NCBI RefSeq assembly: GCF_030646845.1
Contig: NZ_JAUSLE010000067.1
Span: 1 to 56,404, forward strand
DNA: 56,404 nt
Direction of reading: 5' to 3'
From: Rhodoferax sp.
GTDB taxonomy: Bacteria; Pseudomonadota; Gammaproteobacteria; Burkholderiales; Burkholderiaceae_C
Positions 45,880 through 55,302 of the stretch are shown piece by piece. The translations under genes and the position numbers were made by a program. The first letter of the stretch is position 1, and each line of letters opens with the position of its first letter. The notes under the pieces were generated by a model. The model was not told where the DNA came from. It searched no databases and was given only the letters and a program-made list of their open reading frames with translations.

Positions 45880-46881
45880 TCAGCGTTTGGCAAGGTCTTT
45901 TTCAAGCGGCACGATTTCCTGCTCGATCGCGCCAAACATGGTCTGACCGTCACGACCCTTCATTTCGATGCGGATCGTGTCGCCGTACCTCATGAATTCG
46001 GTCGATGGTTTGCCATCCTGAATCGTCTCGATCGCGCGTTTCTCGGCGATGCAACTGTAGCCATGGCTCCAGTCCTTGTTGCTGACCGTGCCCGAACCAA
46101 TGATGGAGCCCGCGCGCACATTGCGTGTCTTGCAGATATGGGCAATCAGCTGCCCAAAGTGAAAAGTCATCTCCGGGCCAGCGTCGCACATGCCCACCTT
46201 GCGGCCGTTCCAGGTGCTTTGCATGGTGAGGTGCAGACGGCCCTTGTCCCATGCGTCCCCCAGTTCGTCCAGGGTCACCGCGACCGGACTGAAGGCGGTG
46301 GCCGGCTTGCTCTGGAAAAATCCGAATCCCTTGGCCAGTTCGGCCGGGATCAGGTGGCGCAGACTCACGTCATTGGCCAGCATCACCAGACGAATGCCAT
46401 CCAGCGCCTGCTCCGGCGTGGCACCCATGCGCACATCGCCGGTGATGACGGCCACTTCGGCCTCGAAGTCAATGCCGAATGCTTCACTGGCGCACACCAC
46501 ATCGTCACAGGGTCCGAGAAAATCATCGCTGGCGCCCTGGTACATCAGCGGGTCGGTATAAAAACTGTCCGGTACCTCCGAGTCACGCGCCTTGCGCACC
46601 AGTTCCACATGGTTGATGTAGGCAGAGCCATCCGCCCACTGGTAGGCCCGCGGCAATGGGGCCATGCATTGCCTGGGATCAAACGGGAAGGCGTGCCGGG
46701 CTTTGCCATTGTTCAGGGTTTCATACAGGTCCTGCAACTGGGGCGACATGAAGTTCCAGTCATCCAGCACCTGCTGCATCTGAATGGCAATGCCGGTCGC
46801 ATAATGCGCGGTGCTCAGGTCACGTGAGACGACGACCAGTTGGCCGTCACGCGAGCCGTCTCTGTAGGTGGCTAGTTTCAT
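45880..46881 (-). CDS. Fumarylacetoacetate hydrolase-family protein
   Basis: Hydrolyses a C-C bond in a beta-diketone acid, usually in aromatic-compound breakdown. The 333 residues start MKLATYRDGSRDGQLVVVSR and contain the metal-binding blocks IDFEAEVAVITGDV (two Glu/Asp ligands) and LANDVSLRHLIPAEL, plus GSIIGSGTVSNKDWS. No dioxygenase is nearby, so the substrate is open. Divergent from the iclR-type gene with a 111-base gap holding two dyads, which suggests that regulator controls it. Confidence 0.9.
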   Translation of the reverse strand: MKLATYRDGSRDGQLVVVSRDLSTAHYATGIAIQMQQVLDDWNFMSPQLQDLYETLNNGKARHAFPFDPRQCMAPLPRAYQWADGSAYINHVELVRKARDSEVPDSFYTDPLMYQGASDDFLGPCDDVVCASEAFGIDFEAEVAVITGDVRMGATPEQALDGIRLVMLANDVSLRHLIPAELAKGFGFFQSKPATAFSPVAVTLDELGDAWDKGRLHLTMQSTWNGRKVGMCDAGPEMTFHFGQLIAHICKTRNVRAGSIIGSGTVSNKDWSHGYSCIAEKRAIETIQDGKPSTEFMRYGDTIRIEMKGRDGQTMFGAIEQEIVPLEKDLAKR

Positions 46882-46923
46882 AGGATCTGCTGGAAAGTGA
46901 AAAGTGGAGATGCCGTGTATTCA

Positions 46924-46963
46924 ACGACGTGTCGTCAATTACGTATTGTTAAACTGATTTAAC
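46924..46963. promoter_or_regulatory. Two inverted repeats between the hydrolase and IclR genes, candidate operators
   Basis: GTTAAA-CTGA-TTTAAC (46948-46963) is a perfect dyad, and ACGAC-GT-GTCGT (46924-46935) is another 12 bases away. They lie in the divergent control region, the usual place for an IclR-family operator. Confidence 0.55.
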
Positions 46964-46992
46964 CAGTCATAACGCCTGAAATTCTAGTGGCC

Positions 46993-47772
46993 ATGGAAAA
47001 AACACGCGCAGGCATCCAGTCAGTGGAAGTGGGCTTTGCGCTGCTGGACGCGCTGGCCAAGGCGGCCGGCCCGCTGATGCTGCGCGATCTCGCCGCGACC
47101 GCGGGCATGAGTGCGGCCAAGGCGCATCGCTACCTGGTCAGTTTTCAACGCCTCGGTCTGGTCGTGCAAGACACCGCAACCACGTTGTACGACCTGGGCC
47201 CTGCGGCCCTGAAGCTCGGGCTGGCGTCCTTGTCAAGGCTGGATGCAGTGAAGCTGGCACGTGAACGAATCGGCCCGCTGATGCTCCAGATTGGTCACAC
47301 CCTGGCCCTGGCTGTGTGGGGCAACCAGGGACCCACCATTGTCCACTGGGAAGAATCCCCCAGTGCCGTCACCGTGAACCTGCGGCTGGGCGATGTCATG
47401 CCGCTCTTGTCGTCGGCCACGGGGCGCTGCTTTGCCGCCCATCTCTCCACTGAGGCGATCGCACCGATGCTGGCCATCGAGATGCTTCAGGCCCGGAAAT
47501 CGGGTCGATTCGACCTGCCCCATTCAAAACGCGAAATCGCCCAGGTGCTCAATGAGGTACGTCAGCGCGGGCTGGCCCGGGTAGAAAACACCTTGCTACC
47601 GGGCGTGGTGGGGTTTTGTGCGCCGGTCTTTGATTTCGATGGCCACATGGTGCTGGGTATCGTCGCCCTGGGCTCGGTTGCGACCATCGACGCTGCCTGG
47701 GACGGCTCGGTGGCCACCGCCTTGCGCGCGGCAGCGGCACAATTGTCACGTGATCTGGGACAAATCAGTTGA
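46993..47772 (+). CDS. IclR-family transcriptional regulator
   Basis: The 259 residues have the N-terminal winged helix (SVEVGFALLDALAKAAG with MSAAKAHRYLVSFQRLGLV) and the C-terminal effector domain with the blocks PTIVHWEESPSAVTVNLR and LPGVVGFCAPVFDFDGHMV. IclR-type regulators of this group often control aromatic acid or beta-ketoadipate pathway genes. An in-frame GTG two codons upstream is possible; the ATG at 46993 is preferred. Likely target: the divergent hydrolase gene. Confidence 0.9.
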   Translation: MEKTRAGIQSVEVGFALLDALAKAAGPLMLRDLAATAGMSAAKAHRYLVSFQRLGLVVQDTATTLYDLGPAALKLGLASLSRLDAVKLARERIGPLMLQIGHTLALAVWGNQGPTIVHWEESPSAVTVNLRLGDVMPLLSSATGRCFAAHLSTEAIAPMLAIEMLQARKSGRFDLPHSKREIAQVLNEVRQRGLARVENTLLPGVVGFCAPVFDFDGHMVLGIVALGSVATIDAAWDGSVATALRAAAAQLSRDLGQIS

Positions 47773-48839
47773 GCTCCGAATCGGCCCGTATTTTGCCGCT
47801 CAAGGTGCTGGCTGTCCTGTCGGGAGCGGTACTGCTGGCACACCTGGCCATTTTGCGCGGCGCCCCCATGACCCTCGGCCTGAGTCAACCCGAGCCGCCC
47901 CGCGCATTCACCACGCGATCGATTGAACTCGTCCCGGCCAAGCCGACATCCGCAGAACAGCCCGTGGCGCCGCCAGCAATCGCGCCCCGTGAAAACACAC
48001 CACCTGCCGCGCCCAAGATAGCACGGCAAAAACCGGCAGAGACGCGCACCAGTCACGACGATTCAGTGCCACCGCCGGCAACGGTTATCAATGAAGCAGA
48101 AATACCGGACCCGGCCGCTACCCCCCCGAAGGAACCGTCTTCCGAGGACGCTCAACTGGCGGCCGCGCCGCGCCCGCCTCCCGATCGGATATCCGCAGCG
48201 ATGGCTTACACGGTACCCGGCTCGGTGATCATCAAATACAAGGTGGAATCCAACAAGTTCCCTTTTAGCGCCAGTGCCGAACTGGTGTGGCGACAGGACG
48301 GAGCGAGTTACGAAGCCCGTCTGGAGCTCAGCGCATTTGGACAAACCCGTGTACAAACCAGTCGCGGGCAGGTCACGCCAGAGGGGCTGGCCCCGACCCG
48401 TTTTTCTGACAAATACCGCAGCGAAGTCGCCGCCCACTTTGACCGGGAGAAGGGCAAAGTCACTTTCAGCGCCAACACGCCGGACGTGCCCCTGCTGGCG
48501 GGTGCGCAGGACCGGTTGAGCATCCTGGTACAGCTGGCGGCCATGATCGCCGGAGACCCCGGTCATTACCCTGAAGCCACCACCATTGCCATCCAGACCA
48601 TCGGCCCGCGTGATGCCGACACCTGGCTTTTTACGGTGGGCCGTGAGGAAACACTCTCGCTGCCGGGTGGTGAACCGGTCACGATAAAGCTGGTGCGCAA
48701 CCCTCGCGAAGAGTTCGATCAGAAGGTGGAGCTGTGGCTGGCACCCGCACTGGGTTACCTGCCCGTGCGCATCCGGATTACCGAGCCCAATGGCGACTTT
48801 GTTGACCAGAAATGGCTGGCGACCGAAGGCCAGTACTGA
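47769..48839 (+). CDS. DUF3108 envelope protein
   Basis: The 356 residues have an N-terminal membrane segment (ARILPLKVLAVLSGAVLLAH), a Pro/Ala-rich linker (about 40-140), and a C-terminal beta-rich DUF3108 domain (PGSVIIKYKVESNKFPFSAS to VDQKWLATEGQY). The start is a TTG that overlaps the iclR stop (TTGA), with a GGGA site about 10 bases upstream; no ATG fits the membrane segment. Function unknown; such proteins sit in the periplasm. Confidence 0.8.
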   Translation: MSSESARILPLKVLAVLSGAVLLAHLAILRGAPMTLGLSQPEPPRAFTTRSIELVPAKPTSAEQPVAPPAIAPRENTPPAAPKIARQKPAETRTSHDDSVPPPATVINEAEIPDPAATPPKEPSSEDAQLAAAPRPPPDRISAAMAYTVPGSVIIKYKVESNKFPFSASAELVWRQDGASYEARLELSAFGQTRVQTSRGQVTPEGLAPTRFSDKYRSEVAAHFDREKGKVTFSANTPDVPLLAGAQDRLSILVQLAAMIAGDPGHYPEATTIAIQTIGPRDADTWLFTVGREETLSLPGGEPVTIKLVRNPREEFDQKVELWLAPALGYLPVRIRITEPNGDFVDQKWLATEGQY

Positions 48840-48925
48840 ACCTTGGCCCGTCAAGTGGGTCTACCCTTGAAATTACCTACTGTGCTGCCACCTGCACAGA
48901 AAGACTGATTAAGGGATAATTCATC

Positions 48926-49237
48926 ATGCACACGCTTTACGACTCTGACACCTATTCTGTGACGCACATGCTGGCCAATACGGCAGCGACAGATGGGGCG
49001 TCTGTCGCAGACGGCGAAGGCGCGGCGCCGGCGATTCCGGTGCCCACGCTGGCGCGTCATGGTTTTGAAATCGTGGACAAGCGCGCCAACAAAGAGGTGT
49101 ATCTGGATGGCTCTTGGGCCGAGCTGTTTCAACAGCACATTTCTGCCTGGCAACAAAATACACCGACCCAGGAAGAAGTAGAAGACACGTTGGAACAATA
49201 CGCCGAGCTGGCGCAAAACCCGGTGGTCGTTCACTGA
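48926..49237 (+). CDS. DUF3567-family protein
   Basis: The 103 residues show the DUF3567 pattern: a short N terminus MHTLYDSDTYSVTHM, then HGFEIVDKRANKEVYLDGSW, and a helical C terminus ISAWQQNTPTQEEVEDTL. The family is small and largely betaproteobacterial with no known role. It lies 87 bases after the DUF3108 gene. Confidence 0.82.
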   Translation: MHTLYDSDTYSVTHMLANTAATDGASVADGEGAAPAIPVPTLARHGFEIVDKRANKEVYLDGSWAELFQQHISAWQQNTPTQEEVEDTLEQYAELAQNPVVVH

Positions 49238-49276
49238 CGCTCCTGCACGCAATTTCAGCGTAGCGCGGGTTTGCTG

Positions 49277-50122
49277 ATGATCGCCAGGCATCTCTGGGTC
49301 AGCGCGGTGGTTTTTTCCTTGGTGGGCTGTGCGGTTTCCAGCCGGGGGCCAGAAGAACCTGACCCGATCCACGATCCTGTTCACATCGCTCAACTCTCCC
49401 GGTTACTGCCCGCTGACGCAATCCTGCTGGGTGAGCAGCACGATGCGCCGGATCACCAGCGCATCCACCGCCTCATGGTTGAAACCCTGGCGGCCCGGCA
49501 AACGCTGGCCGCCCTGGCACTGGAGATGGCCAGCCAGGGCCAGTCCACCGAGAAACTTGGGCCGACCGCTGGCGAAGATCAGGTACGGGCCGCCCTGCAG
49601 TGGGACAACGCAGCCTGGCCCTGGACCGCCTACGGCCCGGTCGTGATGGCTGCGGTGCGTGCCGGGGTGCCGGTGGTCGGAGCCAACCTGCCCCCTGCGC
49701 GTTGGCGTGAGGCCATGACGGATACCGGATTCGACCGGCTGCTCAGTGGCCCGGCGCTCAAAGCCCAGCAGCAAAATATCCGCTTGGGCCACTGTGGCCT
49801 ATTGCCTGAAAGCCAGATTTCACCCATGACGCGCATCCAGATTGCCCGCGATGTTTCCATGGCTCAGACTGTCACCCGGGCAGCTCTGGCCGGAAAAACC
49901 GTGCTGCTGCTGGCTGGCAGCGGCCATGTGGATCGCATCCTGGGCATACCGCAGCACCTGCCGCCGGGTTTCAAGGTGAAAACTGTTCTTCTCCACGCGG
50001 AACAAGCATCAGTCGCTACAAATAGCGTAGCGCAATTTGACCACTTCTGGCCCGCCAGGCCCGCGCCGGTGATCGACTATTGCGCCAATCTCACGGCGCG
50101 CCAGCTGACGCAGCCTTTTTGA
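49277..50122 (+). CDS. ChaN-family iron-regulated lipoprotein
   Basis: The 281 residues start with a lipoprotein signal (WVSAVVFSLVGC) and contain DAILLGEQHDAPDHQRIHRL, ALALEMASQGQ and GKTVLLLAGSGHVDRILGIP, the ChaN/DUF399 blocks whose His residues coordinate haem in Campylobacter ChaN. Outer-membrane haem binding is plausible. ATG 49277 is used; a TTG two codons earlier is also in frame. The stretch near 50009-50037 shows weak resemblance to the dispersed repeat head. Confidence 0.85.
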   Translation: MIARHLWVSAVVFSLVGCAVSSRGPEEPDPIHDPVHIAQLSRLLPADAILLGEQHDAPDHQRIHRLMVETLAARQTLAALALEMASQGQSTEKLGPTAGEDQVRAALQWDNAAWPWTAYGPVVMAAVRAGVPVVGANLPPARWREAMTDTGFDRLLSGPALKAQQQNIRLGHCGLLPESQISPMTRIQIARDVSMAQTVTRAALAGKTVLLLAGSGHVDRILGIPQHLPPGFKVKTVLLHAEQASVATNSVAQFDHFWPARPAPVIDYCANLTARQLTQPF

Positions 50123-50178
50123 TGGCGTCTTTGACTCCTGCGGGATCGCCGCTGGTGTCCTGCGACAATTAACGCCAT

Positions 50179-51027
50179 ATGCAACCTACTTACATCCTGA
50201 CTCTGTCATGCCCGGACCGCTTGGGGCTAGTGCACGCGGTATCCGGCTTTTTGCTGGAACGTGGTGGCAACATCGAGGAAGCGGCTCAGTACAACGACCA
50301 TGACACCGGTCTGTTTTTCATGCGGGTGCAGTTTGCCTGCTCCCAGCTGACGCATGAGGACCTGAAGGCGCAACTGAGCCTGTTTGCGCAGTCTTTTGTC
50401 ATGCAGTGGTCCCTGCACGCGCGGGCACAGCCCATGCGCACGGTGCTCATGGTCAGCAAGGAGGGCCATTGTCTCAACGATCTGCTGTTTCGCTGGAAAA
50501 GTGGTTTCCTGGGGCTCGACATTCGCGCCATTATTTCCAACCACCGCGAGTTCTACCAGCTCGCCGCCAGCTACAACGTGCCATTTCATCATTTCCCGGT
50601 GACTGCTGCCACCAAGGCGCAAGTGGAAGCCAGGCAATTTGAAATCATCCAGAGCGAAGAAGCGGAACTGGTGGTGCTGGCCCGTTACATGCAGGTGCTC
50701 AGCGATGACTTGTGCCGCAAACTGTCAGGGCGCGCCATCAACATTCACCACTCATTCCTGCCCAGCTTCAAAGGGGCCAAACCCTATTACCAGGCGCATG
50801 ACCGCGGCGTGAAACTGATTGGGGCGACCGCTCACTACGTGACCGCCGACCTGGACGAAGGCCCCATCATTGAACAGGACGTGGCGCGCGTCGATCACAG
50901 CAAAACAGTGGAAGACCTGACGACGCTAGGGCGTGACACCGAAAGCCAGGTGCTGGCCCGCGCCGTGAAATGGCACAGCGAGCACCGCGTGCTGATCAAC
51001 GGCCACAAAACCGTGATTTTCAAATAA
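50179..51027 (+). CDS. purU: Formyltetrahydrofolate deformylase
   Basis: PurU hydrolyses 10-formyl-THF to formate and THF, balancing one-carbon pools. The 282 residues have an N-terminal ACT domain (YILTLSCPDRLGLVHAVSGF) and a C-terminal formyltransferase-like domain with YNVPFHHFPV, LSGRAINIHHSFLPSFKGAK and GATAHYVTADLDEGPIIEQD. All catalytic-region blocks are present. Its last 8 bases overlap the 3' end of the convergent enoyl-CoA hydratase gene. Confidence 0.96.
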   Translation: MQPTYILTLSCPDRLGLVHAVSGFLLERGGNIEEAAQYNDHDTGLFFMRVQFACSQLTHEDLKAQLSLFAQSFVMQWSLHARAQPMRTVLMVSKEGHCLNDLLFRWKSGFLGLDIRAIISNHREFYQLAASYNVPFHHFPVTAATKAQVEARQFEIIQSEEAELVVLARYMQVLSDDLCRKLSGRAINIHHSFLPSFKGAKPYYQAHDRGVKLIGATAHYVTADLDEGPIIEQDVARVDHSKTVEDLTTLGRDTESQVLARAVKWHSEHRVLINGHKTVIFK

Positions 51028-51805
51028 TCGACGGTCCCTGCGTGTACTGCGCGTGGCGCTTCTCCAGAAAGGCCTTGATGCCTTCCTGGGCGTCCGGTGT
51101 CATGGCCGCCGAGGCCATCAACTCGACAGCGAATTTGTAGGCCTGAGCCTGCGTCATGTCGACCTGCTGGTAAAAGCCCTGCTTGCCCATGGCCTTGGAC
51201 AACGCGCTGCCACGGGTGGCGCGGCTGATCAGATCAAGCACCGCCGCATCGAGCTGATCGGCCGGCACGGCCCGGTTGATCAAGCCCCACTCGGCGGCAG
51301 TGGCGGCGTCAATCGCATCCCCAGTGAGCGCCATCTCCAGCGCCCGCTTGCGGCCGACATTGCGCGCCACCGCCACCAGCGGCGTATGACAGAACAAGCC
51401 CGCTTTTCCACCGGGAATGGCAAACGAGGCGGTGTCGGCGGCGATGGCCAGATCGCAGCTTGCCACCAGCTGGCAGCCCGCCGCCGTGGCTAGCGCATGA
51501 ACCTTCGCAATCACCGGCTGCGGCATCGCCTGGATGGTGTCCATCATCTCGGTACAAACGCCAAAGAGTTCGCGCGCCTGTACCAGCGTGGCGCCTGCCA
51601 AATTTCCGAAGTTGTGGCCGGCGCTGAAGACCGGCCCATTGGCCGCCAGAATCACCCCCAACGCGTCGCTCTGTGCCACCTCGCGCAAGGCTCGTGTCAA
51701 CTCCAGCATGACATCCATGGCCAAGGCGTTACGCTTCTCGGGACGGTTCAGGGTGACTGTGGTGATCAGCCCATCGAATGAGACCAGCAGGTGTTCGTAA
51801 TTCAT
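51020..51805 (-). CDS. Enoyl-CoA hydratase/isomerase-family protein
   Basis: The 261 residues match the crotonase fold: VTLNRPEKRNALAMDVMLEL, oxyanion-hole region VFSAGHNFGNLAG, and IAKVHALATAAGCQLVASCD. The catalytic Glu positions of true hydratases are not obvious in the second block, so the exact reaction is uncertain; it is closest in feel to the ECHDC3-like group. Convergent and overlapping with purU by 8 bases. Confidence 0.88.
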   Translation of the reverse strand: MNYEHLLVSFDGLITTVTLNRPEKRNALAMDVMLELTRALREVAQSDALGVILAANGPVFSAGHNFGNLAGATLVQARELFGVCTEMMDTIQAMPQPVIAKVHALATAAGCQLVASCDLAIAADTASFAIPGGKAGLFCHTPLVAVARNVGRKRALEMALTGDAIDAATAAEWGLINRAVPADQLDAAVLDLISRATRGSALSKAMGKQGFYQQVDMTQAQAYKFAVELMASAAMTPDAQEGIKAFLEKRHAQYTQGPSII

Positions 51806-51832
51806 GCGCGCATTGTGGCAGCCCAGCCGTAG

Positions 51833-52681
51833 CTAAACCCGCTGACTGGCCATCGCCTCGCCCAGCCGAATGGCGCCTCCCGGCGACCATGCCGGGTTGA
51901 ATTGCAGCGGGCCTTTCGGAAACAGCATCACCACCGTGGAACCCAGCAGGAAGCGGCCCATTTCCTGGCCCTGCTGCAGGACAACGGGTTGGTCGTCATA
52001 AAGCCACTCGCGCACCTCATGGCCGCGCGGCGGATTCACCAGACCGTGCCAGACGGTGGCCATGCTGCCCACAATGGTGGCGCCCACCAGGGCCAGCACA
52101 AACGGCCCCCGCGCCGACTCAAAGACACAAACCACACGTTCATTGCGTGCGAACAGCCCCGGCACGCCGCGGGCGGTGGTCGGGTTCACCGAAAAAAGTT
52201 CTCCGGGCACGTGGATCATGCGGGTCAGGCGCCCGTCGCACGGCATGTGGATGCGGTGATAGTCCTTCGGGCTCAGGTACAGCGTGGCAAAACTGCCATC
52301 AACAAACTGTGCCGCCAGCGCCGCATCACCCCCCACCAGCGCGGTGGTGGCGTAATGGTGACCCTTGGCCTGAAATATCTGGTCGCGCTCAATCGCGCCA
52401 AACTGGCTGATGGCGCCATCGACCGGGCAAATCAGGTCGGCGCTGGCCAGTGGCCGGGCACCGTCTTTCAGGGCGCGGGTGAAGAAATCGTTGAAGGTGG
52501 CGTAACTGGCCACATCGGGGTTGGCCGCCTCGTTCATGTTGACGCCGTAGCGCCCCACAAACCATTTGATCAGGCGGGTGGTCAGGCGCCCGCCGCGGGC
52601 GCCGGCGATCCAGCCCGCAAACACCGTCAGCGCCTGCTTGGGGAGCAGGTACTGCGGCAGCACTGCAAAGCGATCGGACAT
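51833..52681 (-). CDS. psd: Phosphatidylserine decarboxylase proenzyme
   Basis: Makes phosphatidylethanolamine in the inner membrane. The 282 residues contain the autocatalytic cleavage motif LGST at 246-249 (pyruvoyl Ser248), the Asp88 of CPVDGAI and His144 of YHRIHMP, the triad that drives self-cleavage in the E. coli enzyme. All are intact. It lies 27 bases before the enoyl-CoA hydratase gene on the same strand and is divergent from the LysR gene. Confidence 0.95.
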   Translation of the reverse strand: MSDRFAVLPQYLLPKQALTVFAGWIAGARGGRLTTRLIKWFVGRYGVNMNEAANPDVASYATFNDFFTRALKDGARPLASADLICPVDGAISQFGAIERDQIFQAKGHHYATTALVGGDAALAAQFVDGSFATLYLSPKDYHRIHMPCDGRLTRMIHVPGELFSVNPTTARGVPGLFARNERVVCVFESARGPFVLALVGATIVGSMATVWHGLVNPPRGHEVREWLYDDQPVVLQQGQEMGRFLLGSTVVMLFPKGPLQFNPAWSPGGAIRLGEAMASQRV

Positions 52682-52733
52682 GAATGGCTACCGGTGGTGA
52701 GAATGGCCGGGATTGTAGTGTGACAATGTCACC

Positions 52734-53621
52734 ATGACCGCCGCACGCATCCCCCCGATTCAATGCCTGCTGACTTTTGAAGCGCTGGCCCGCCTGCGCA
52801 GCGTGACCCAGACCTCGGAAGAGTTGTGTGTGACGCCCAGCGCCGTGAGTCACCGTGTCAAGCAGCTCGAACAGATCATTGGTACCAAGCTGTTTGGACG
52901 CGCCGATTTTTCTCTCACCACCGAAGGCAGCGAGTACCTGGCCCATGTCCGTGAAGGTCTGGCCATGCTGCAAAAATTTCCGTCGTCAGCGGCGGCGCCC
53001 GGCAAGCGCAAGCTGCGCCTGGCCGTCACGCCCACATTTTCGCGCTCCATCCTCATCCCGCGCCTGCGCCAGTTCACCGAGGCCTATCCCGAGATTGACC
53101 TCACGCTGCAGGTATCCATCCCCTTGCTGGACGTGGTCGCGGAAGACGCCGACCTGATCGTCCGTTTTGGCAGCGGGCGCTATGCCGACCTGGAGCATGT
53201 GTGCCTGATCAAGGATGAGGTCACGCCGCTGGCCTCCCCCGCCTATGTGCGCGAACACGGGCCGTTCGTGGTGCCGGAAGACCTGGAAGGCGAGAACCTG
53301 TTGCGCAGTCCGCTGGAGCCCTGGCGCACCTGGTTTGCCGCCAACGGCCTCGACTGGCCGGAACCAGTCGACGGCTCGCAGTTCAATGACATTGGCCTGA
53401 TGTGCGATGCGGCGGCCGCCGGCATGGGGGTGGCGTTGGTGCGCCTGAAACTGGGCGCGCCCTGGCTGGAGCATGGCTCGCTGGTGCGCCTGGGAAGCAA
53501 TGCTGTTTTTACACATAACGTGCCCAGCCCGCACGCGCACTACCTGTGTTGGCGCACCGGCATGATGGACCGCTGGGAGTGCGCGGCGTTCGCTGACTGG
53601 CTGAAAAAGAGCGTGGCTTAG
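52734..53621 (+). CDS. LysR-family regulator (GcvA-like)
   Basis: The 295 residues start with the helix-turn-helix (IPPIQCLLTFEALARLRSVT, then EELCVTPSAVSHRVKQLEQI) and continue with a periplasmic-binding-like effector domain (RKLRLAVTPTFSR-like KLRLAVTPTFSRSILIPRL). The motif resembles the GcvA group. Its target is unknown: psd is divergent, and the glcD operon lies 165 bases downstream on the same strand. Confidence 0.88.
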   Translation: MTAARIPPIQCLLTFEALARLRSVTQTSEELCVTPSAVSHRVKQLEQIIGTKLFGRADFSLTTEGSEYLAHVREGLAMLQKFPSSAAAPGKRKLRLAVTPTFSRSILIPRLRQFTEAYPEIDLTLQVSIPLLDVVAEDADLIVRFGSGRYADLEHVCLIKDEVTPLASPAYVREHGPFVVPEDLEGENLLRSPLEPWRTWFAANGLDWPEPVDGSQFNDIGLMCDAAAAGMGVALVRLKLGAPWLEHGSLVRLGSNAVFTHNVPSPHAHYLCWRTGMMDRWECAAFADWLKKSVA

Positions 53622-53630
53622 GCTCATCGG

Positions 53631-53688
53631 CACGAAATCGGCCCCTAGCCCCCGAATCCATTGCGCGAGTAGCTATTATTTTTATAGC
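53631..53688 (-). repeat. Dispersed ~55 bp repeat between the LysR gene and glcD
   Basis: In reverse orientation: GCTATAAAAATAATAGC, then TACTCGCGCAATGG, then GGGGGCTAGGGGCC and GATTTCGTG. It matches the copies at 29607 and 39085 in order and spacing and lies just after the LysR stop. Confidence 0.8.
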
Positions 53689-53786
53689 ATTCTGGTTTTC
53701 ACGGTTATCTGAAAAAATGCTCACACCAACTGCGACCACTTCACCCTACAGTTGGACACACTTCAAATTGATGCGTGGAACCCCCC

Positions 53787-55289
53787 ATGAATGCACCGAT
53801 CACTCCTGAACAGCAAGATTTGCTACAAAGAACAGAGCGCCAGGCGCAAGTCGTTCGAGGGTTGCAGGCCTGCTTGCCGTCACACGCGCTGCTGTGGCAC
53901 AAGGAGGACACCACGCCCTATGAATGCGATGGCCTGACGGCCTACCGGCAACGTCCGCTGGTTGTCGCCTTGCCCGAAACCGAGGAGCAGGTCCAGGCGG
54001 TGCTGCGAATCTGCCATGCGCTGGACGTGCCGGTCGTGGCACGGGGTGCCGGCACCGGCCTGTCGGGTGGCGCCATGCCGCATCGCCTGGGGGTCACGCT
54101 GTCACTGGCCAAGTTCAACAAAATCCTCAGCATCGACCCGGTGAGCCGCACCGCGGTCGTGCAATGCGGCGTGCGCAACCTGGCCATCAGCGAGGCCGCC
54201 GCCATTCACGATTTGTACTACGCACCCGACCCCTCCAGCCAGATTGCCTGCACCATCGGTGGCAACGTGGCGGAGAACTCGGGCGGCGTGCACTGCCTGA
54301 AGTACGGACTGACCGTCCACAATGTGCTGAAGGTCAAGGGCTTCACGATGGAAGGCGAGGCACTGGAATTCGGCTCCGATGCGCTGGACACGGCCGGTTT
54401 TGATTGCCTGAGCATCATCATCGGTTCGGAGGGCATGCTGGCGGTCACCACCGAGGTCACCGTGAAACTGATCCCCAAGCCGCAACTGGCACGCTGCATC
54501 ATGGCCAGCTTTGACGACATCCGCAAAGCCGGCGACGCGGTGGCCGCCATCATTGCCGCCGGCATCATCCCCGCCGGCCTGGAAATGATGGACAAGCCCA
54601 TGACGGCGGCGGTGGAAGACTACGTGCACGCGGGCTACGATCTGACGGCCGAGGCCATATTGCTGTGCGAAAGCGACGGCACGCCCGAAGAAGTGGAAGA
54701 AGAAATCGGCCGCATGAGCGCGGTGCTGCGCCATCACGGGGCGACGGCGATTGCGGTGAGCAAGGATGAGGCGGAGCGGCTGAAATTCTGGAGCGGCCGC
54801 AAGAATGCATTCCCGGCAAGTGGCCGTATCAGCCCGGACTACATGTGCATGGACTCCACCATTCCCAGAAAGCGCCTTGCCGACATCCTGCTGGCCATCC
54901 AGGAGATGGAGAAAAAATACCAGCTGCGCTGCGCCAACGTGTTCCACGCCGGAGACGGCAACCTGCACCCCTTGATATTGTTTGATGCCAATGACCCCGA
55001 CCAGCTGCATCGCTGTGAGCTGTTCGGCGCTGAGATCCTGGAAACCAGCGTGGCCATGGGTGGCACCATCACCGGCGAGCACGGCGTGGGCGTGGAGAAG
55101 CTCAATTCCATGTGCGTGCAGTTTTCCGCCGAAGAGAACGAACAGATGTTTGGCGTCAAACGTGCCTTTGATGCCAAAGGCCTGCTCAACCCCGGCAAGG
55201 TGATTCCTACCCTGCAACGCTGTGTCGAGTACGGCAAGAAACTGGTGCGGGGCGGGCAGACCAGCCACCCGGATCTGCCCCGGTTCTAG
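53787..55289 (+). CDS. glcD: FAD-linked 2-hydroxyacid oxidase (GlcD/D-lactate dehydrogenase type)
   Basis: Oxidises glycolate or D-lactate with FAD. The 500 residues have the PCMH FAD domain (VPVVARGAGTGLSGGAMPH, then CTIGGNVAENSGGVHCLKYG) and a C-terminal oxidase domain with NVFHAGDGNLHP and GTITGEHGVGVEKL. GlcE and GlcF subunits are not adjacent, so it may act alone or with partners elsewhere. ATG 53787 is chosen; a GTG four codons upstream is in frame. lrgA starts 14 bases after it, making a glcD-lrgA-lrgB operon. Confidence 0.9.
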   Translation: MNAPITPEQQDLLQRTERQAQVVRGLQACLPSHALLWHKEDTTPYECDGLTAYRQRPLVVALPETEEQVQAVLRICHALDVPVVARGAGTGLSGGAMPHRLGVTLSLAKFNKILSIDPVSRTAVVQCGVRNLAISEAAAIHDLYYAPDPSSQIACTIGGNVAENSGGVHCLKYGLTVHNVLKVKGFTMEGEALEFGSDALDTAGFDCLSIIIGSEGMLAVTTEVTVKLIPKPQLARCIMASFDDIRKAGDAVAAIIAAGIIPAGLEMMDKPMTAAVEDYVHAGYDLTAEAILLCESDGTPEEVEEEIGRMSAVLRHHGATAIAVSKDEAERLKFWSGRKNAFPASGRISPDYMCMDSTIPRKRLADILLAIQEMEKKYQLRCANVFHAGDGNLHPLILFDANDPDQLHRCELFGAEILETSVAMGGTITGEHGVGVEKLNSMCVQFSAEENEQMFGVKRAFDAKGLLNPGKVIPTLQRCVEYGKKLVRGGQTSHPDLPRF

Positions 55290-55302
55290 GCGCCAGAACG
55301 TC

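Noticed and set aside
50009..50037. Another copy of the dispersed repeat inside the chaN-like gene
   Set aside because: Only the head (GCTACAAATAGC) and a short tail resemble the family; the middle is missing.
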